Assembly: GCF_963576675.1 (NCBI RefSeq)
Contig: NC_088917.1
Coordinates: 17,946,001-18,010,000 of the forward strand
DNA from: Euphorbia lathyris
Lineage: Eukaryota; Streptophyta; Magnoliopsida; Malpighiales; Euphorbiaceae
DNA length: 64,000 bases
Reading direction: 5' to 3'
A program made the position numbers and the translations under genes. The notes beneath the pieces were generated by a model. It ran no database searches, was not told the DNA's origin, and saw only the letters and a program-made list of their open reading frames with translations. Positions within the stretch are counted from its first letter, which is position 1; every line of letters starts with the position of its first letter. Shown in pieces: positions 44,896 through 55,640 of the stretch.

Positions 44896-45536
44896 AACTC
44901 ATGGCTTGAACTATTTTAATTCAACGATTTAAGCAAATCCATATGTATACCATAGTTGAGTTCATCATGATTTTGTATTTTACATTTTCATGAAAATTTG
45001 AAAGTTTATTTTATTTTCTTTTGATTACTAATTAATTTCAGTCTACATTTATTCATTATAAATTTTATATATATATAGATATTATATTTATAAGGTAGTT
45101 TCATCTGGTCAGTGACTGGCCAAATTTGGTCAATCATTATTAGATCTAGACTTATTAAAATCATACGGTGGAAATTAAATCAATCATACATCTTAAATTT
45201 ACATCTCATAAACCTGGTTAGTGTTCAAGTGAAAATTACTGTATATTTATATTATCTGTTTATTAGTTTATTGGGTTTGATAAAGAAAAAAAATAAAAAC
45301 CTTACCAAAAAGTAAAATTCCTATAGTTTTTTATTTAATTTAATTCTTTTCTTACACAAGACTCGAATCTAGTCCTTAAAATAGTTAAAACAATTTTAGT
45401 GTTGTCTCCCAGGAAAACAACAAACTTATTCTGCTTCTTACCATGAAAAACGTTAACTTAGAATAACTTGCAACAACAGCATTATTTATTCTTATTTAAT
45501 AGAACCACTTAATAAAGTTGCATTAACAATAAAATA
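44896..45536. other. AT-rich intergenic
   Basis: Nothing recognisable. The 67-residue frame at 45112-45315 has no domain and low-complexity content. Confidence 0.5.
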
Positions 45537-45859
45537 GGCTAAATATATTGTTTAATTAAACTTGTCCAAAAAAAAAATTGATTTATCTTCTGAAGTAATC
45601 ACCCAATCGTAAAAAAAAAAAAATTAAATTGAATACAAAAGATGTAATATATCTTCCACATTTAACTTCATTTTTTTTCTTTTCAAAAAAAACTTAATTT
45701 ATTTTGTAAACCAGGTGATTAATTGATTACATTTTAAACAAATTCGGGTGGCTAACTGGACATTTTATGCAAGTTGAAGGGACCATCGAGATATTTTGAA
45801 AGTTCAGGAACCAATCAAGTTTTTTGGACAAGTTCAATAGGAAAATCATGTATTAAGCC
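45537..45859. mobile_element. MITE with long inverted ends
   Basis: GGCTAAATATATTGTTTAATTAAACTTGTCC at the left matches, with gaps, the reverse complement of the right end (GGACAAGTTCAATAGG to ATTAAGCC). This is a roughly 45-bp inverted terminus on a 323-bp non-coding element, of the kind seen in MULE-derived MITEs. A target-site duplication was not identified. Confidence 0.45.
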
Positions 45860-46926
45860 ACAACAATATCATTAATAGTTGGTAAGTTCCAATGGGCCGA
45901 AATTATAAAAAAAAAGTTAAGGTTATAAAAAAGGTTAGGTTAGTTGGATGGACAATGTCCTTGAGGATTAATCAAGCATTACTCGGAAATTAATCGAATT
46001 TGTATTTTTTTTATTTATTAATAAACAAATTGTTATATGAATTCAATTAAATATATATTATACTATTTAAAATAACAATATAAAATAATATAGAAAAACA
46101 CGTATATTTATAGTAATATATATCTTTAAAAATTGTGCAAACATTAACATTTCAACAATAATATCATTAAAAATACTAAAAAAATGATAATGTACACAAA
46201 TAATATCCTTAAAGTCTTAAATTATATTATGAAAACAAGTAGAAAAAATCGAAATGGATTCTCGATTTCGAACGCTTAGACGGTCCAAACATCCTTATTT
46301 TTTAACATTGAAAATTCTCCATATATATGAGCAAGTTAACATGTTTTGCCAGTCAAATGAACATAACATTAACAAAAATTAATATGTGTACGTGGATAAA
46401 CTCAGGGACGGATCCAGAGGGAGGCTTGAGGGGTTTAAGCACCCACTGGTCATCAAAAAATGCTAAAAATTCTATGAAAACTGTATACGGGTTTTTAATT
46501 TTTTATGTAAAGACATCAAAAATATCAATTTATCACCCATAAATCATAAAAGACAGTAAATCCTAGATTTGTTACTAGATAAACTCAACAATAAAGGAAC
46601 GACTTATGTGACATCCTCACCTCGTTTTGATTCATGTTGCCGTAAGTCTCAATAAATAGAGCAATATGTAAGTACTTTCGTAAACTTTTCTGCGAATGGA
46701 TTTTAGATACTTGTAAACAATTTTAAAAAGTAAAATAAAATAATACTATTGTTCGAATTCCTTTTATTTTACTATATCAAGTCCACTTTTTCCTTTTTCT
46801 TTTTCTTTTGGAATCAAGAGAAGCCTAGTACGGAAGCAATTGAAGATTCACTAATTGGGAATTTATAATTCATTCTAAATATAAACAACTCAATAATAAC
46901 TTTACTTCAAAGCTCTTTGTTTATCA
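45860..46926. other. Intergenic, upstream of a DUF247 gene
   Basis: Mostly AT-rich. GGGACGGATCCAGAGGGAGG near 46405 is a single hAT-type terminus without a partner. ATATAAACAACTC near 46879 is a possible TATA-like site about 45 bp before the DUF247 ATG. Confidence 0.4.
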
Positions 46927-48330
46927 ATGGCTGAAACAGAAAATACCCAAACCCAAGAACACACAACTATTCAAATCGATGATGAGAGTTTAAGGTACAA
47001 TCAACAACCCAAAATTCGGAAAGTTCCGCAGTTGTTTCGGGGAATCCAATCTACCGACGAATTCGATCCTTACGCTCCGATGGTGGTTTCGATCGGACCG
47101 TACCACCATTCGAAACGAGACCTAATGGAGATGGAAAAGCTCAAGATCGAATTTGCCCGCAATTATATTCCAGATTCAAATGAAGAAATGTATAAAACCG
47201 CGATTAACGCCAGTGAAGCGAGAAAATTCTATTCCGACGGATCAGTGCCGTCGGAATTTGACAACGACGAGAAGTTTTCAAAGATGATGTTTCTTGATGC
47301 ATGTTTCATCCTCCATTTCATTTCTTGTTTCTTGGGCGGAAACGGGACGGGAATGAAACCGCATCTTGAAGGTTTCGTGATTCGGGATTTGTTGTTGTTG
47401 GAAAACCAGCTTCCGTTTTCGGTGCTGGAGGTAGTAATGAACTTGAGAAAAAGATATCCTAAAAAAGAAGAAGAATGTGTATGTACGTCGGAAAAAATAA
47501 AAGAATTTGTCGCGAAAGTTCGTCACAGTCCCATTACCGACGAACAGGATTCACGCAAACCCGTCGGTAAAAATATTTGTACGAAATGGAATGAGATGTT
47601 CGGTAAGGTTACAAGTTTTTGTTTTCGTCAATCTAAACCGAAAACTCTCGATGTAGAAAATGTAATTGATCCTAATAAATCACCTCTCCATCTTGTCGAA
47701 CTTTTTCATTCCCGATTCACACAACGAAACCCTAATCCCAACCCTAATTCTTCTAGTGCTAATAAAGGTAAGGGATGGTATTGTTACCGATCTGCAAAAG
47801 AGCTTAGAAACGTCGGTATTCACTTCAAACCAAGCAAAACTAGCAATTTTACCGACGTAAAATATAGTTCATATTTCCTTTACGGATATCTAAGCCTTCC
47901 TCCAATAGTAATAGATGACTTATCAAAATCCCTACTTTTAAACCTCGTTGCCTACGAATCATGCTCGTCGACGACGAACAATGCTTTCCAGATAAGTTCG
48001 TACATTGTGTTCATGGATTCGTTGATCGATGAACCAGAGGATGTGAAAGAGCTAAGATCGAAAGGAATACTTCTGAATTCGTTAGGAAGCGATCAAGAAG
48101 TGTCGGATCTATTTAATCAAATATCGAAGTTTTTGGTGCTTCATCCGAATGCATTTTCGGAAGTGAGAAGAGGGATCGATGAACGTTATCAGAACAAGAT
48201 CAAGAAATGGATGGCAGAATGGTTGAATGATCATTTTAATAGCCCTTGGACCATTTTAGCATTTGGTGGTGCAACTTTTGCACTTGTTCTTACTGCAATT
48301 CAAACCTATGTTTCGGTCTTTCCATCGTAG
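46927..48330 (+). CDS. DUF247 (UPF0481) protein, copy 1
   Basis: A single exon of 467 residues, about the normal family length. Hallmarks in order: VPQLFRGIQ (33-41), PMVVSIGPYHH (51-61), FLDACFILHF (122-131), VIRDLLLLENQLPFSVL (151-167), a variable middle with basic and Asn-rich stretches, then FLYGYLSLPPIVIDDLSKSL and KELRSKGIL. Near the C-terminus SPWTILAFGGATFALVLTAI (about 439-458) is a hydrophobic segment predicting a membrane anchor. The biochemical role of DUF247 is unknown; in some grasses DUF247 genes segregate with self-incompatibility loci. The ATG follows a TATA-like sequence at good spacing and aligns with the start of copy 2. No frameshift or stop is seen, so it is probably functional. 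Confidence 0.9.
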   Translation: MAETENTQTQEHTTIQIDDESLRYNQQPKIRKVPQLFRGIQSTDEFDPYAPMVVSIGPYHHSKRDLMEMEKLKIEFARNYIPDSNEEMYKTAINASEARKFYSDGSVPSEFDNDEKFSKMMFLDACFILHFISCFLGGNGTGMKPHLEGFVIRDLLLLENQLPFSVLEVVMNLRKRYPKKEEECVCTSEKIKEFVAKVRHSPITDEQDSRKPVGKNICTKWNEMFGKVTSFCFRQSKPKTLDVENVIDPNKSPLHLVELFHSRFTQRNPNPNPNSSSANKGKGWYCYRSAKELRNVGIHFKPSKTSNFTDVKYSSYFLYGYLSLPPIVIDDLSKSLLLNLVAYESCSSTTNNAFQISSYIVFMDSLIDEPEDVKELRSKGILLNSLGSDQEVSDLFNQISKFLVLHPNAFSEVRRGIDERYQNKIKKWMAEWLNDHFNSPWTILAFGGATFALVLTAIQTYVSVFPS

Positions 48331-49034
48331 GGAATATCAAAACAATTGTTGCATATGTGTTCGAGAAATCGGCTGATTAGTCTGTTTAGCGACGCCTAAT
48401 TGAAATTGAGAAGTCGATCTGATTTTCTCTGATTCCGTCCACTGAGCATTTTTTGAGCAAACGATCATAACAAGAATGTTTATTTTTTATTTTTGTGTTT
48501 ATTATAATTCACTTTTGAACATTATCGCATGGTTGTTGGTGAATTCTATTTATTATTTTCGGATATTTTGGTTTAATTGTGTTATCTACTATTGTTTACA
48601 TGATATGGTTAAGATTTTATGGACACTGTTACATAGTTTTTTAGTGAATTATATTACTTGTAAACACTATTTTTTACTTGTTTGGGTTGTTTCAATGATA
48701 TTAGTGTTGAAAATATTGTTATTGATACGTTTTTAAGGATATATGTTAGAAATATATATGTTTTTCTATATTAAATCATTTTATAGTTTTATTTTTCGAT
48801 AGTATAACACATATTTTAATTGCATTTATAATAATTTTTTATTAACAAGTAAGAAAATACAAAAATACAAATTTGATATAATCCTTGAGGGTCATGTCCG
48901 CTCGACAATCACCTAACATTTTTTACAATCTTGCTTGTAGTTAGTTTGTTTAATCGATGAAATGTATTAAAAATAATTTGAGTCATTTTTGTCTGCGAAT
49001 TATTGATTTTAATTTTTGATGGAGTACGTGTAAT
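48331..49034. other. 3' flank of DUF247 copy 1
   Basis: AT-rich. The 86-residue frame at 48476-48736 is low-complexity and hydrophobic because of T-rich DNA, and is not supported. Confidence 0.5.
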
Positions 49035-49075
49035 CACTACAAGAAAAAACATTATCACCGACGGAATGGACTGAC
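49035..49075. mobile_element. CACTA-type transposon terminus
   Basis: CACTACAAGAAAAAAC at 49035-49050 is the classic inverted-terminal sequence of plant CACTA (En/Spm) elements. It is followed by a subterminal ACCGACGGAAT. No opposite terminus was found nearby, so this is a solitary end. Confidence 0.6.
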
Positions 49076-49079
49076 CAAA

Positions 49080-49640
49080 TATTTTTGTGTTGGTATCACC
49101 ATATTTTCTATCTCGTTCTCCCTAATACTTAGTTTGCGGTTCCATAAGCTTCCTCCTTTCTAAATATAGGGACATCGTATTCCTATCATTTTTAGGAGTC
49201 TTCAATGCGCGTAGATAGCATTCTTTAGTAAGGAATCTCGACTTTCTTGGAGTCCTTACTCGGAATTCCATGTCGGTTTTCCCCTAGTTAGATTAGGAAT
49301 TTCCGCTTCTATATAAGGGAACAGGACCCTCCTCACTAACGGATGATTTCATTACATGGTTGAGCATTTCAAAACTCTATTGCTTTTTCTCTCATCTCTT
49401 TAAGATCAAAACTGACTTTAGTGTCAGTGTAGAAGGTAGCCCAATACCATGTTGATATTGTTCGTTTTGGGCTATATCTAACACATTGGAGGCCACAACT
49501 TTAAAGCGTGTCTACATGTATTAGAAATCCACCTAACTTATAAACCTCATTCGCTCTTCACATTTTCAATATGTGATTCAATTCATTCCTGCTCTCATTG
49601 TCATCCCTTAAGACCGTTCATTATTCAAACTTTTTATCCC
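49080..49640 (+). mobile_element. LTR-like remnant
   Basis: Contains TTCTATATAAGGGAACAGGACCC (TATA box and start region) near 49302, followed about 90 bp later by ACTGACTTTAGTGTCAG, a common stretch near plant gypsy LTR 3' ends. No boundaries, duplication or coding region were found. Confidence 0.35.
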
Positions 49641-50180
49641 GATGCCACCTATTACGGATCGAGCTGTTACAGTCAGAGTATTCCTCATCGAGGAAGACTA
49701 TCAAATATTCAGTGGTCGAAATATATCATCTTTAACATGGCTTGATATGCGAATGTCATTTAAACTTGAAACATATAGAAATGTAGATCTACTTTATGTT
49801 GTGGTGATATTTAAGTTGAAAATGAAGTTGTTTGAATATTGAGTTTAAACCTTTTTTTTCTTTTGTTTTTTATTTTTTTGGTTTGGAAACCCCTAGCTAA
49901 ATTTATGTGAAAGATTAATTAAATCCAAAAATTAATTGATAACTCTAGTAGAATATTTTTTTCTCTCTATTAATATGCATGCATTTAAATTATTTATGGT
50001 GGTCAAATTTATATATTTTAATCATAAAGTGGGTTTCACTTTTTAGGAGGGACTGATTTGATGAAATTTGGATAAGTGAATGACTTAATTGGTGATTTGT
50101 ATAAATTGGGAGCTAATTGATTTTAATCCTATAGTTTAAGGGCCAAATGAGCTTTATGTTATTTTTAATTATGACTTGAT
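49641..50180. other. AT-rich intergenic
   Basis: No gene is recognised. The 66-residue frame at 49642-49842 has no domain. Confidence 0.5.
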
Positions 50181-50578
50181 ACCTCTTGTCCCATGAACTT
50201 GTCTTATTTTATCACTTAGGTTACTCTATTTAGTGGCCAATCTATCAGCCTCCTCAACTCAACAAATCTAACATTGCATGCCTCCTTTATATACTTACAT
50301 GATATTGATTAGCTCTCACTCATCTTGAGCCTCCTATTAGCTCCCTCAACTCACTAAATGTAACACTCCGGTGTCCCTTAGGTTTTTATAAGAAGAATTC
50401 ACATCAGGATGTAGAAGGTGTATTGTAGTGGATACATAATGTATCATGAGAGGTGTACTTAATGCCATGTAGCCACAAAAGATGTCAAATGTATAGCAAT
50501 TTTTAAATTGAGAGAGCTGATAGGTTGGCCATTAAATAGAGAAAACTAAGTAACAAAAAGTTCAAGGGCAGTGGAGGT
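50181..50578. mobile_element. MITE with about 75-bp inverted ends
   Basis: The first 75 bp (ACCTCTTGTCCCATGAACTT, TTTAGTGGCCAATCTATCAG) is the inverted counterpart of the last 75 bp (GATAGGTTGGCCATTAAATA, TTCAAGGGCAGTGGAGGT). The interior is about 250 bp and non-coding. This long-TIR layout suggests a MULE-derived or foldback MITE. Target duplication not resolved. Confidence 0.6.
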
Positions 50579-51248
50579 ATTAAACCTTTAATTATTGATG
50601 TAGACAAAACATGAAGTTTTTTTTTTAAGTCCTCAAAATGTTGAGTTGTAGATCCCGCAAAATCCTTATATTATTACTCATCCTTATATTATTACTTATT
50701 CGTAACAGATCAAAAACATGCATACGTACATGTGAACTTTTTTTGAAAATTTCAAAAAAATTATCCCGTAGTCTGCACCAAATAAAATAACATATACACA
50801 TGAGATATTTTCAAATTTTTATACATGTATACACGTCTTTAATCTGTTGCTGATGAGTAATAACGAAACATACATGTGGCTAGAGATAACGAGATTCATG
50901 ACTGCGTAGAGTATAATTATAGTTAAAGATAAAATTGATTCTATTTGCAAACGTTAGTTTACCGACGACATTAAAAATATTTATTCTTTCTTATCCCATT
51001 AGTTGTTTATTTACTTCAAGAACCAACTTCATGAAAAGGAGTGTCACTTCTATTTATTAGTACTACAAAAGAAAAATAAATAAAGTAGCTTATCCAAAGT
51101 TATATATGGAAGTTGAGATGCCGAGAAAGGGAAAGATTCTCTTATTCCCTTTATTTCTTTAAGGTTTATAATTAGTTGTCACGTTTGTTATGAGAGATTC
51201 AAAAAATAAATATATTACTAAGGAAGCTTAGTTTTAATTTCTCCATCA
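50579..51248. other. Intergenic, upstream of DUF247 copy 2
   Basis: AT-rich. No gene or clear repeat is recognised apart from short inverted runs near 50735 and 50830. The promoter of the following gene must lie here, but no convincing TATA box stands out. Confidence 0.4.
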
Positions 51249-51266
51249 TTGAATCAGAACTTGCCA

Positions 51267-52610
51267 ATGGCTGAAACAGAAATTACCCAAATTCAAGGAC
51301 ACATAAAAATTCAAATATCTAATGAAAGTACTTCGAGAAAGATCGAAAAAGTTCCGCAGTTGCTTCGAGGGATCCAATCCGGACCCGATCCGTACACTCC
51401 AATGGTGGTTTCGATTGGTCCTTATCACCATGGAAAACTAGAATTGATGGAGATGGAAAAGCTCAAGTTGGAATTTGAGAGCCACTATTTTCCGGGTTAC
51501 TCCGAAGAAATGTACACAACGGCGATTAATGCTGACGAAATAAGAAACTTGTACGAGGGATCGGTGATGGAAGAGTTTAATAGCGACGAGAAGTTCTCGA
51601 AGATGATGTTTCTTGATGGGTGTTTCATCCTCCATTTCATTTCTTGTTTGTTGGACCAAAAAGGAATGGGATTGAAACTGCATCTTATAGGTTTTGTGAT
51701 TCGGGATTTGTTCTTGTTGGAGAATCAAGTTCCGTTTTCGGTTCTTGAGGTATTAATGAACTTGAGGAAAGGGTATTCTAAGAAAGAAGAAGAATGTATG
51801 GTGACAAAAATCGAAGAATTCGTCAAGATTGTTCGTCGGAAACCCATTACCGACGAAGATGAAACCGTCGGGAAAAGAATTGCTTCGAAATGTAAGGGTA
51901 ATACATGTCTATGTTTTCGTACCAGAACGAATAACGTTGATCCAAAAAATGCAATTCCCAAACCACCTCTCCATCTTGTCGAACTTTTCCATACCCAATT
52001 CACGGAGCGAAATGCTAATCCTTCATCATCTCAAGGTAAAAAATGGTATCGTTATCGATCTGCAAAAGAGCTAAACAATGTCGGGGTCCACTTCAAGCCA
52101 AGTGAAAGTAGCAATTTGGACGATATAACATACAAGTCATGTTTCTTTTACGGGTATCTAAGTCTTCCTCCAATACTCATAGATGACCTATCAAAATCTT
52201 TGTTGCTAAACCTTGCAGCCTACGAGTCGTGCCCAGATACACCTAATGATGCTTTCCAAGTTAGTTCTTATATTGTTTTCTTGAATTCGCTAGTTGACCA
52301 AGCGGAGGATGTGAAGGAGCTCCGGTCGAAAGGGATACTTCTAAATTCTTTAGGAAGCGATCAAGATGTGGCGGATTTGTTCAATGAAATATCAAAGTAT
52401 TTGGTAATTCATCCTGAGGCTTTTCGAAAGGCTAGAAATGGGATTGATCAACGTTATCAAAACAAGACGAAGAAATGGATGACGGAATGGTTGAATGATC
52501 ATTTTAGTAGCCCTTGGATGGTTTTTGCATTTGTTGGTGCAAGTGTCGGACTTGGCCTTACTGCTATTGAGACCTATAATTCTTTCTTTCCACCTCGCGG
52601 AGTGAAATAA
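51267..52610 (+). CDS. DUF247 (UPF0481) protein, copy 2
   Basis: Single exon, 447 residues from the ATG at 51267. An upstream in-frame ATG at 51249 would add six residues, but MAETEITQIQ aligns with the start of copy 1, so 51267 is preferred. Family motifs: VPQLLRGIQ, PMVVSIGPYHHGK, FLDGCFILHF, VIRDLFLLENQVPFSVL, FFYGYLSLPPILIDDLSKSL, and a C-terminal hydrophobic segment WMVFAFVGASVGLGLTAI. It is a tandem paralogue about 4.3 kb downstream of copy 1, with the same lengths and motif order but a shorter, different central region. The frame is intact. Its molecular role is unknown, as for the family. Confidence 0.9.
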   Translation: MAETEITQIQGHIKIQISNESTSRKIEKVPQLLRGIQSGPDPYTPMVVSIGPYHHGKLELMEMEKLKLEFESHYFPGYSEEMYTTAINADEIRNLYEGSVMEEFNSDEKFSKMMFLDGCFILHFISCLLDQKGMGLKLHLIGFVIRDLFLLENQVPFSVLEVLMNLRKGYSKKEEECMVTKIEEFVKIVRRKPITDEDETVGKRIASKCKGNTCLCFRTRTNNVDPKNAIPKPPLHLVELFHTQFTERNANPSSSQGKKWYRYRSAKELNNVGVHFKPSESSNLDDITYKSCFFYGYLSLPPILIDDLSKSLLLNLAAYESCPDTPNDAFQVSSYIVFLNSLVDQAEDVKELRSKGILLNSLGSDQDVADLFNEISKYLVIHPEAFRKARNGIDQRYQNKTKKWMTEWLNDHFSSPWMVFAFVGASVGLGLTAIETYNSFFPPRGVK

Positions 52611-53149
52611 AATGATTGTCCGCGAAACATGACTAATAAAGTTGTCGGGAGGTCTTTTGACGCTTGGTCCATCAGCGACGGATGAAGTTTCACACATTAA
52701 TTGAAGGGATTACTTCACTAACTCCAACTTCAATTTCCCATCTTCTTCAACATCTAATAAATTTTATTCTAGCTTCACCCTTGGTCATATGTTTTGTTTA
52801 TTAATTTTGTCATATGGTTTATCATATGTATGGATCTTCAAGTGTATTGTATTACACACAGTTTGATTGTCATTTTTAATGTGTGAATTCAAATAACAAC
52901 AATGTTACTTTGAATTGTTGCTTTTTTTTTATTTAATTCTTTGATGGAGTATGTGTTAAAGAGGACCAAATTTAAAATTGGAGTCATGTCCACTCAAATA
53001 ATGTCACGTCGATTCAACTGTAGATATGTCATTTTCCAAGTTGATGGATTAGTATTGATCGTGGTCAATAATAAAATTTCTAGTTAAAGAACAATTGGAT
53101 CCAGAAGCTTTTCATGAGAGGCCAGTTTCCAATAATAGTTAGACCCTTT
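52611..53149. other. 3' flank of DUF247 copy 2
   Basis: No gene is seen. It is partly similar in word content to the flank after copy 1 (TTTGATGGAGTA near 52940 and 49017), consistent with duplication of the gene together with its 3' flank. Confidence 0.4.
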
Positions 53150-54130
53150 TTTTTATTACTTAATTTCAGTATCAATCGGTTCAGTTCAGTAATTTATCAT
53201 TACTTATTATAATTATAATTATTTTTTTCATTATTATTATCCTGTCCCTAAGCCCGAGCTCAAAGCTAAGAGACGAGGACAGCGAGAGTCGGGCTAACCA
53301 GCCAGGCACGCGAGGCGTGCTCGATAAGACGCGAGGCGTAAAGGACTCCCTTGCCGAAGAATTGTCCAGGAGATCCATGACGCGGGGCGCATCTCCAAGT
53401 ACACGAGGCGTGAAACCAGAGTCCGAAGTGAAGATTGTCCAGGAGGCCGACTACGCGGGGCGTACCACCAGGGGCGCCTCGCGTGAAGTCCATCAGCGAG
53501 GACCACCAGGATCAGAGGCTCCAATGCGCGGGGCGTGAATCCGGAACGAAACGCGTGAAGTGCGCGTCGAAGGCTCTCCCATCTCAGTGGCTCAGTCACG
53601 AGGGGCGTAACAAGACCCACGCGGGGCGTGTCCTGCCAGGAGAATACTTCTCCTCCAAGTTCTACCATTGGGGGGACCAATCCTGCCCTTGATTAATTAC
53701 TGTTTTGCCATCACCCAATATTTACTAGGTTGCCATTATTTCTTACCTTCTCATCCTACCCCTTGTCCTATGTTTTGTTAGAAACCCATTTTGTTGGAGT
53801 ATATAAGCTCCATTATTTGTAATGAAACCTAACTTTTTATGAAATTTATCTCAAGCCTCCATTGGAGCTCAAGGTTCATCCTTGTTTTGGGTTTATCCAA
53901 CCTTCAAGTTTAGCTTGAAAAGATAGTATTCTTTGTGAGTTTACGATTAAAACTCAGTCGATTTCATGCTACATCATATCATTATTATTAGAACCATTAT
54001 TATTTTTATGAGATTTTTATTTTAATTATTGCTATTCTTAAAGGATTATATTATTATTTCAGTTTCAATAGAATTTAGTTCAGTAGCATTTAGTTCATTT
54101 CAGTTTTTTCAGTCACAAATAACACAGACT
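53150..54130 (+). mobile_element. LTR-like sequence with GC-rich motif array
   Basis: Bases 53280-53650 are GC-rich in an otherwise AT-rich region and carry about ten dispersed copies of an (A)CGCG(A/G)GGCGTG-like word. TTGGAGTATATAAGCTCC near 53793 is a TATA box, followed by a transcribed-region-like stretch (AATGAAACCTAACTTTTT, then CTTGAAAAGATAG). TCAGTTCAGTAATTT at the left and TTCAGTAGCATTTAG at the right are loosely alike. It probably derives from an LTR with GC-rich U3, but boundaries and duplication are not resolved. Frames crossing 53294-53692 are GC-rich shadows. Confidence 0.4.
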
Positions 54131-54435
54131 TAAAGCATGATTCGCTACATGAATGTCTTTTGAACTTAAAGCATAAATCTACGTTACCTTATATTGAAAT
54201 TTAATTTGAAATTGAGAGGAATTCCATCTAACTTATCTAATTACATCTACTCATTGTTCTTCTTTCCATTACACGTGTAAAATATGTAACTAATAAGAAA
54301 AAGGAGAATAATGAACGTTGCAAAAAATCAAAGAATTCACCAAGAGAATTTGTCGCGAATTTGTCACAGTCTCGTCACTAACAACAAGATACATGCGTCA
54401 CCTTCGAAATGTAATGACCTGTCTAGTAAGGTTAC

Positions 54436-55581
54436 TGTAACGATCCGGTCTGGAGTGGGTAGCGTCAGGATAGAAGGTCTGAGCAAGAAGCGACCTAAGG
54501 GATGGTGACGAGGGGCAGGAATGAACTGAATCCCACATCGGAAATGAAGAGAGTGACTTGGGCTAATAATTCAATACATGGAGACATTTTTTAAAATCGT
54601 GTGACCCAATGTGTTGGATTTTGGTCAAAGCGGATAATATCTACACGGTATTGGGACAGCAAGTTAAAATTGGTACCAGAGCTGACTCTTCGCGTACAAT
54701 GTCTGGTTTGGGGACGAACCAAGCGGAAATTGGTGGACCTGTAATGACCCAGTCCGGAGTGGGTAGTGCCAAGTAGAAGGTCTGAGTAAGGAGCGGCTTT
54801 AAGGGATGGTGATTAGTAAGATAATAATTCAATACATGCGGACGTCATAGTTGTTAGAATCGTACGAGCCGCGAGTACTCGTACGGTTTATGAAGATTTC
54901 GAGTTGTATCTATGGTACCACTCGAATTCTTCATGAATCGGACATAATCGGCCGAATCGGTGGTGACTCGGCCGAATCGGCAGAGTCCACCGATTCGGTC
55001 GATTCATGACACCATTAAAAAAAATTGTTTTCCATTTCTAAAAACATAAAAACGTCTGGAGAGGAAGAAGTTATTTAATAAGAACTAATAAGAATTAACA
55101 GTATTTATTATTTAATAATAAGAAGTTATGGAACAGAAAACCACTCTTGAGTTTATAAATTTCAAACCTCCCCTCTTCTATTTAACATACTCTGCTCTAC
55201 GCTTCTACTATTTGTTATTTAAGTGTACTCTCCTCTATTATTTCTTTCAATTATATCTAGGATTGCATTAAATTTTAATTTTAATTTAAATGTTTAGTTG
55301 ATAATTTGATATAATTTGTATTTAGTTATTAAAATTGTATTTTTAAACTAATATTTAAAGTTAAATATGGTTAATATCTTAGTTTTTATAATTTTTTGAA
55401 TTTGATCTGAATCTTACGTTAGGTTCGATTCACAAGTCCCGATTCACAAAATGAGATTTCCAGTCACGAGTCGAATCTCGATTTAACAACTATGGCAGAC
55501 GCGTTTTAAAGTTGTACGACCCAAGACGTTGGATTTGGGCCAAAGCGGATAATATCTGCATGATATTGACAGGATGTTACA
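54436..55581 (+). mobile_element. TRIM (miniature LTR retrotransposon)
   Basis: LTR 1 is 54436-54667, starting TGTAACGATCCGGTCTGGAG. LTR 2 is 54740-55581, starting TGTAATGACCCAGTCCGGAG and ending GGATGTTACA, with a hAT MITE inside it. Shared blocks include GTGTGACCCAATGTGTTGGA and CAAAGCGGATAATATCT. Right after LTR 1, TGGTACCAGAGC (54671-54682) is a primer binding site of the initiator-tRNA-Met type. The internal region is only about 70 bp with no protein, so it depends on other elements. No clean 5-bp target duplication remains. Confidence 0.7.
54846..55494. mobile_element. hAT MITE inside the TRIM's second LTR
   Basis: Left end CATAGTTGTTA and right end TAACAACTATG are a perfect 11-bp inverted repeat. 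The flanks GCGGACGT (54838-54845) and GCAGACGC (55495-55502) are a decayed 8-bp duplication. Subterminal repeats such as CGATTCGG and GAATCGG lie near the left end. Non-coding. Confidence 0.7.
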
Positions 55582-55640
55582 ATTATAAGTCTATGTTTCT
55601 GTAAATCAAAATCGAAACATGATGCTTTATCAAGATAGTT

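Larger units (their letters stand above)
54305..55640 (+). pseudogene. DUF247 fragment broken by a TRIM
   Basis: Bases 54320-54435 (AAAGAATTCACCAAGAGAATTTGTCGCGAA, CACAGTCTCGTCACTAACAA, GTAAGGTTAC) match the central region of DUF247 copy 1 at 47500-47612, and 55587-55630 (AAGTCTATGTTTCTGTAAATCAAAATCGAAA) continues it (47612-47650). The two parts are separated by the TRIM at 54436-55581. Neither end of the gene is found, so this is a third, dead DUF247 copy about 2 kb downstream of copy 2. Confidence 0.6.

Noticed and set aside
53294..53692. Overlapping GC-rich frames (up to 128 codons)
   Set aside because: They coincide with a GC-rich repeated-word region and have no conserved features; open by composition.
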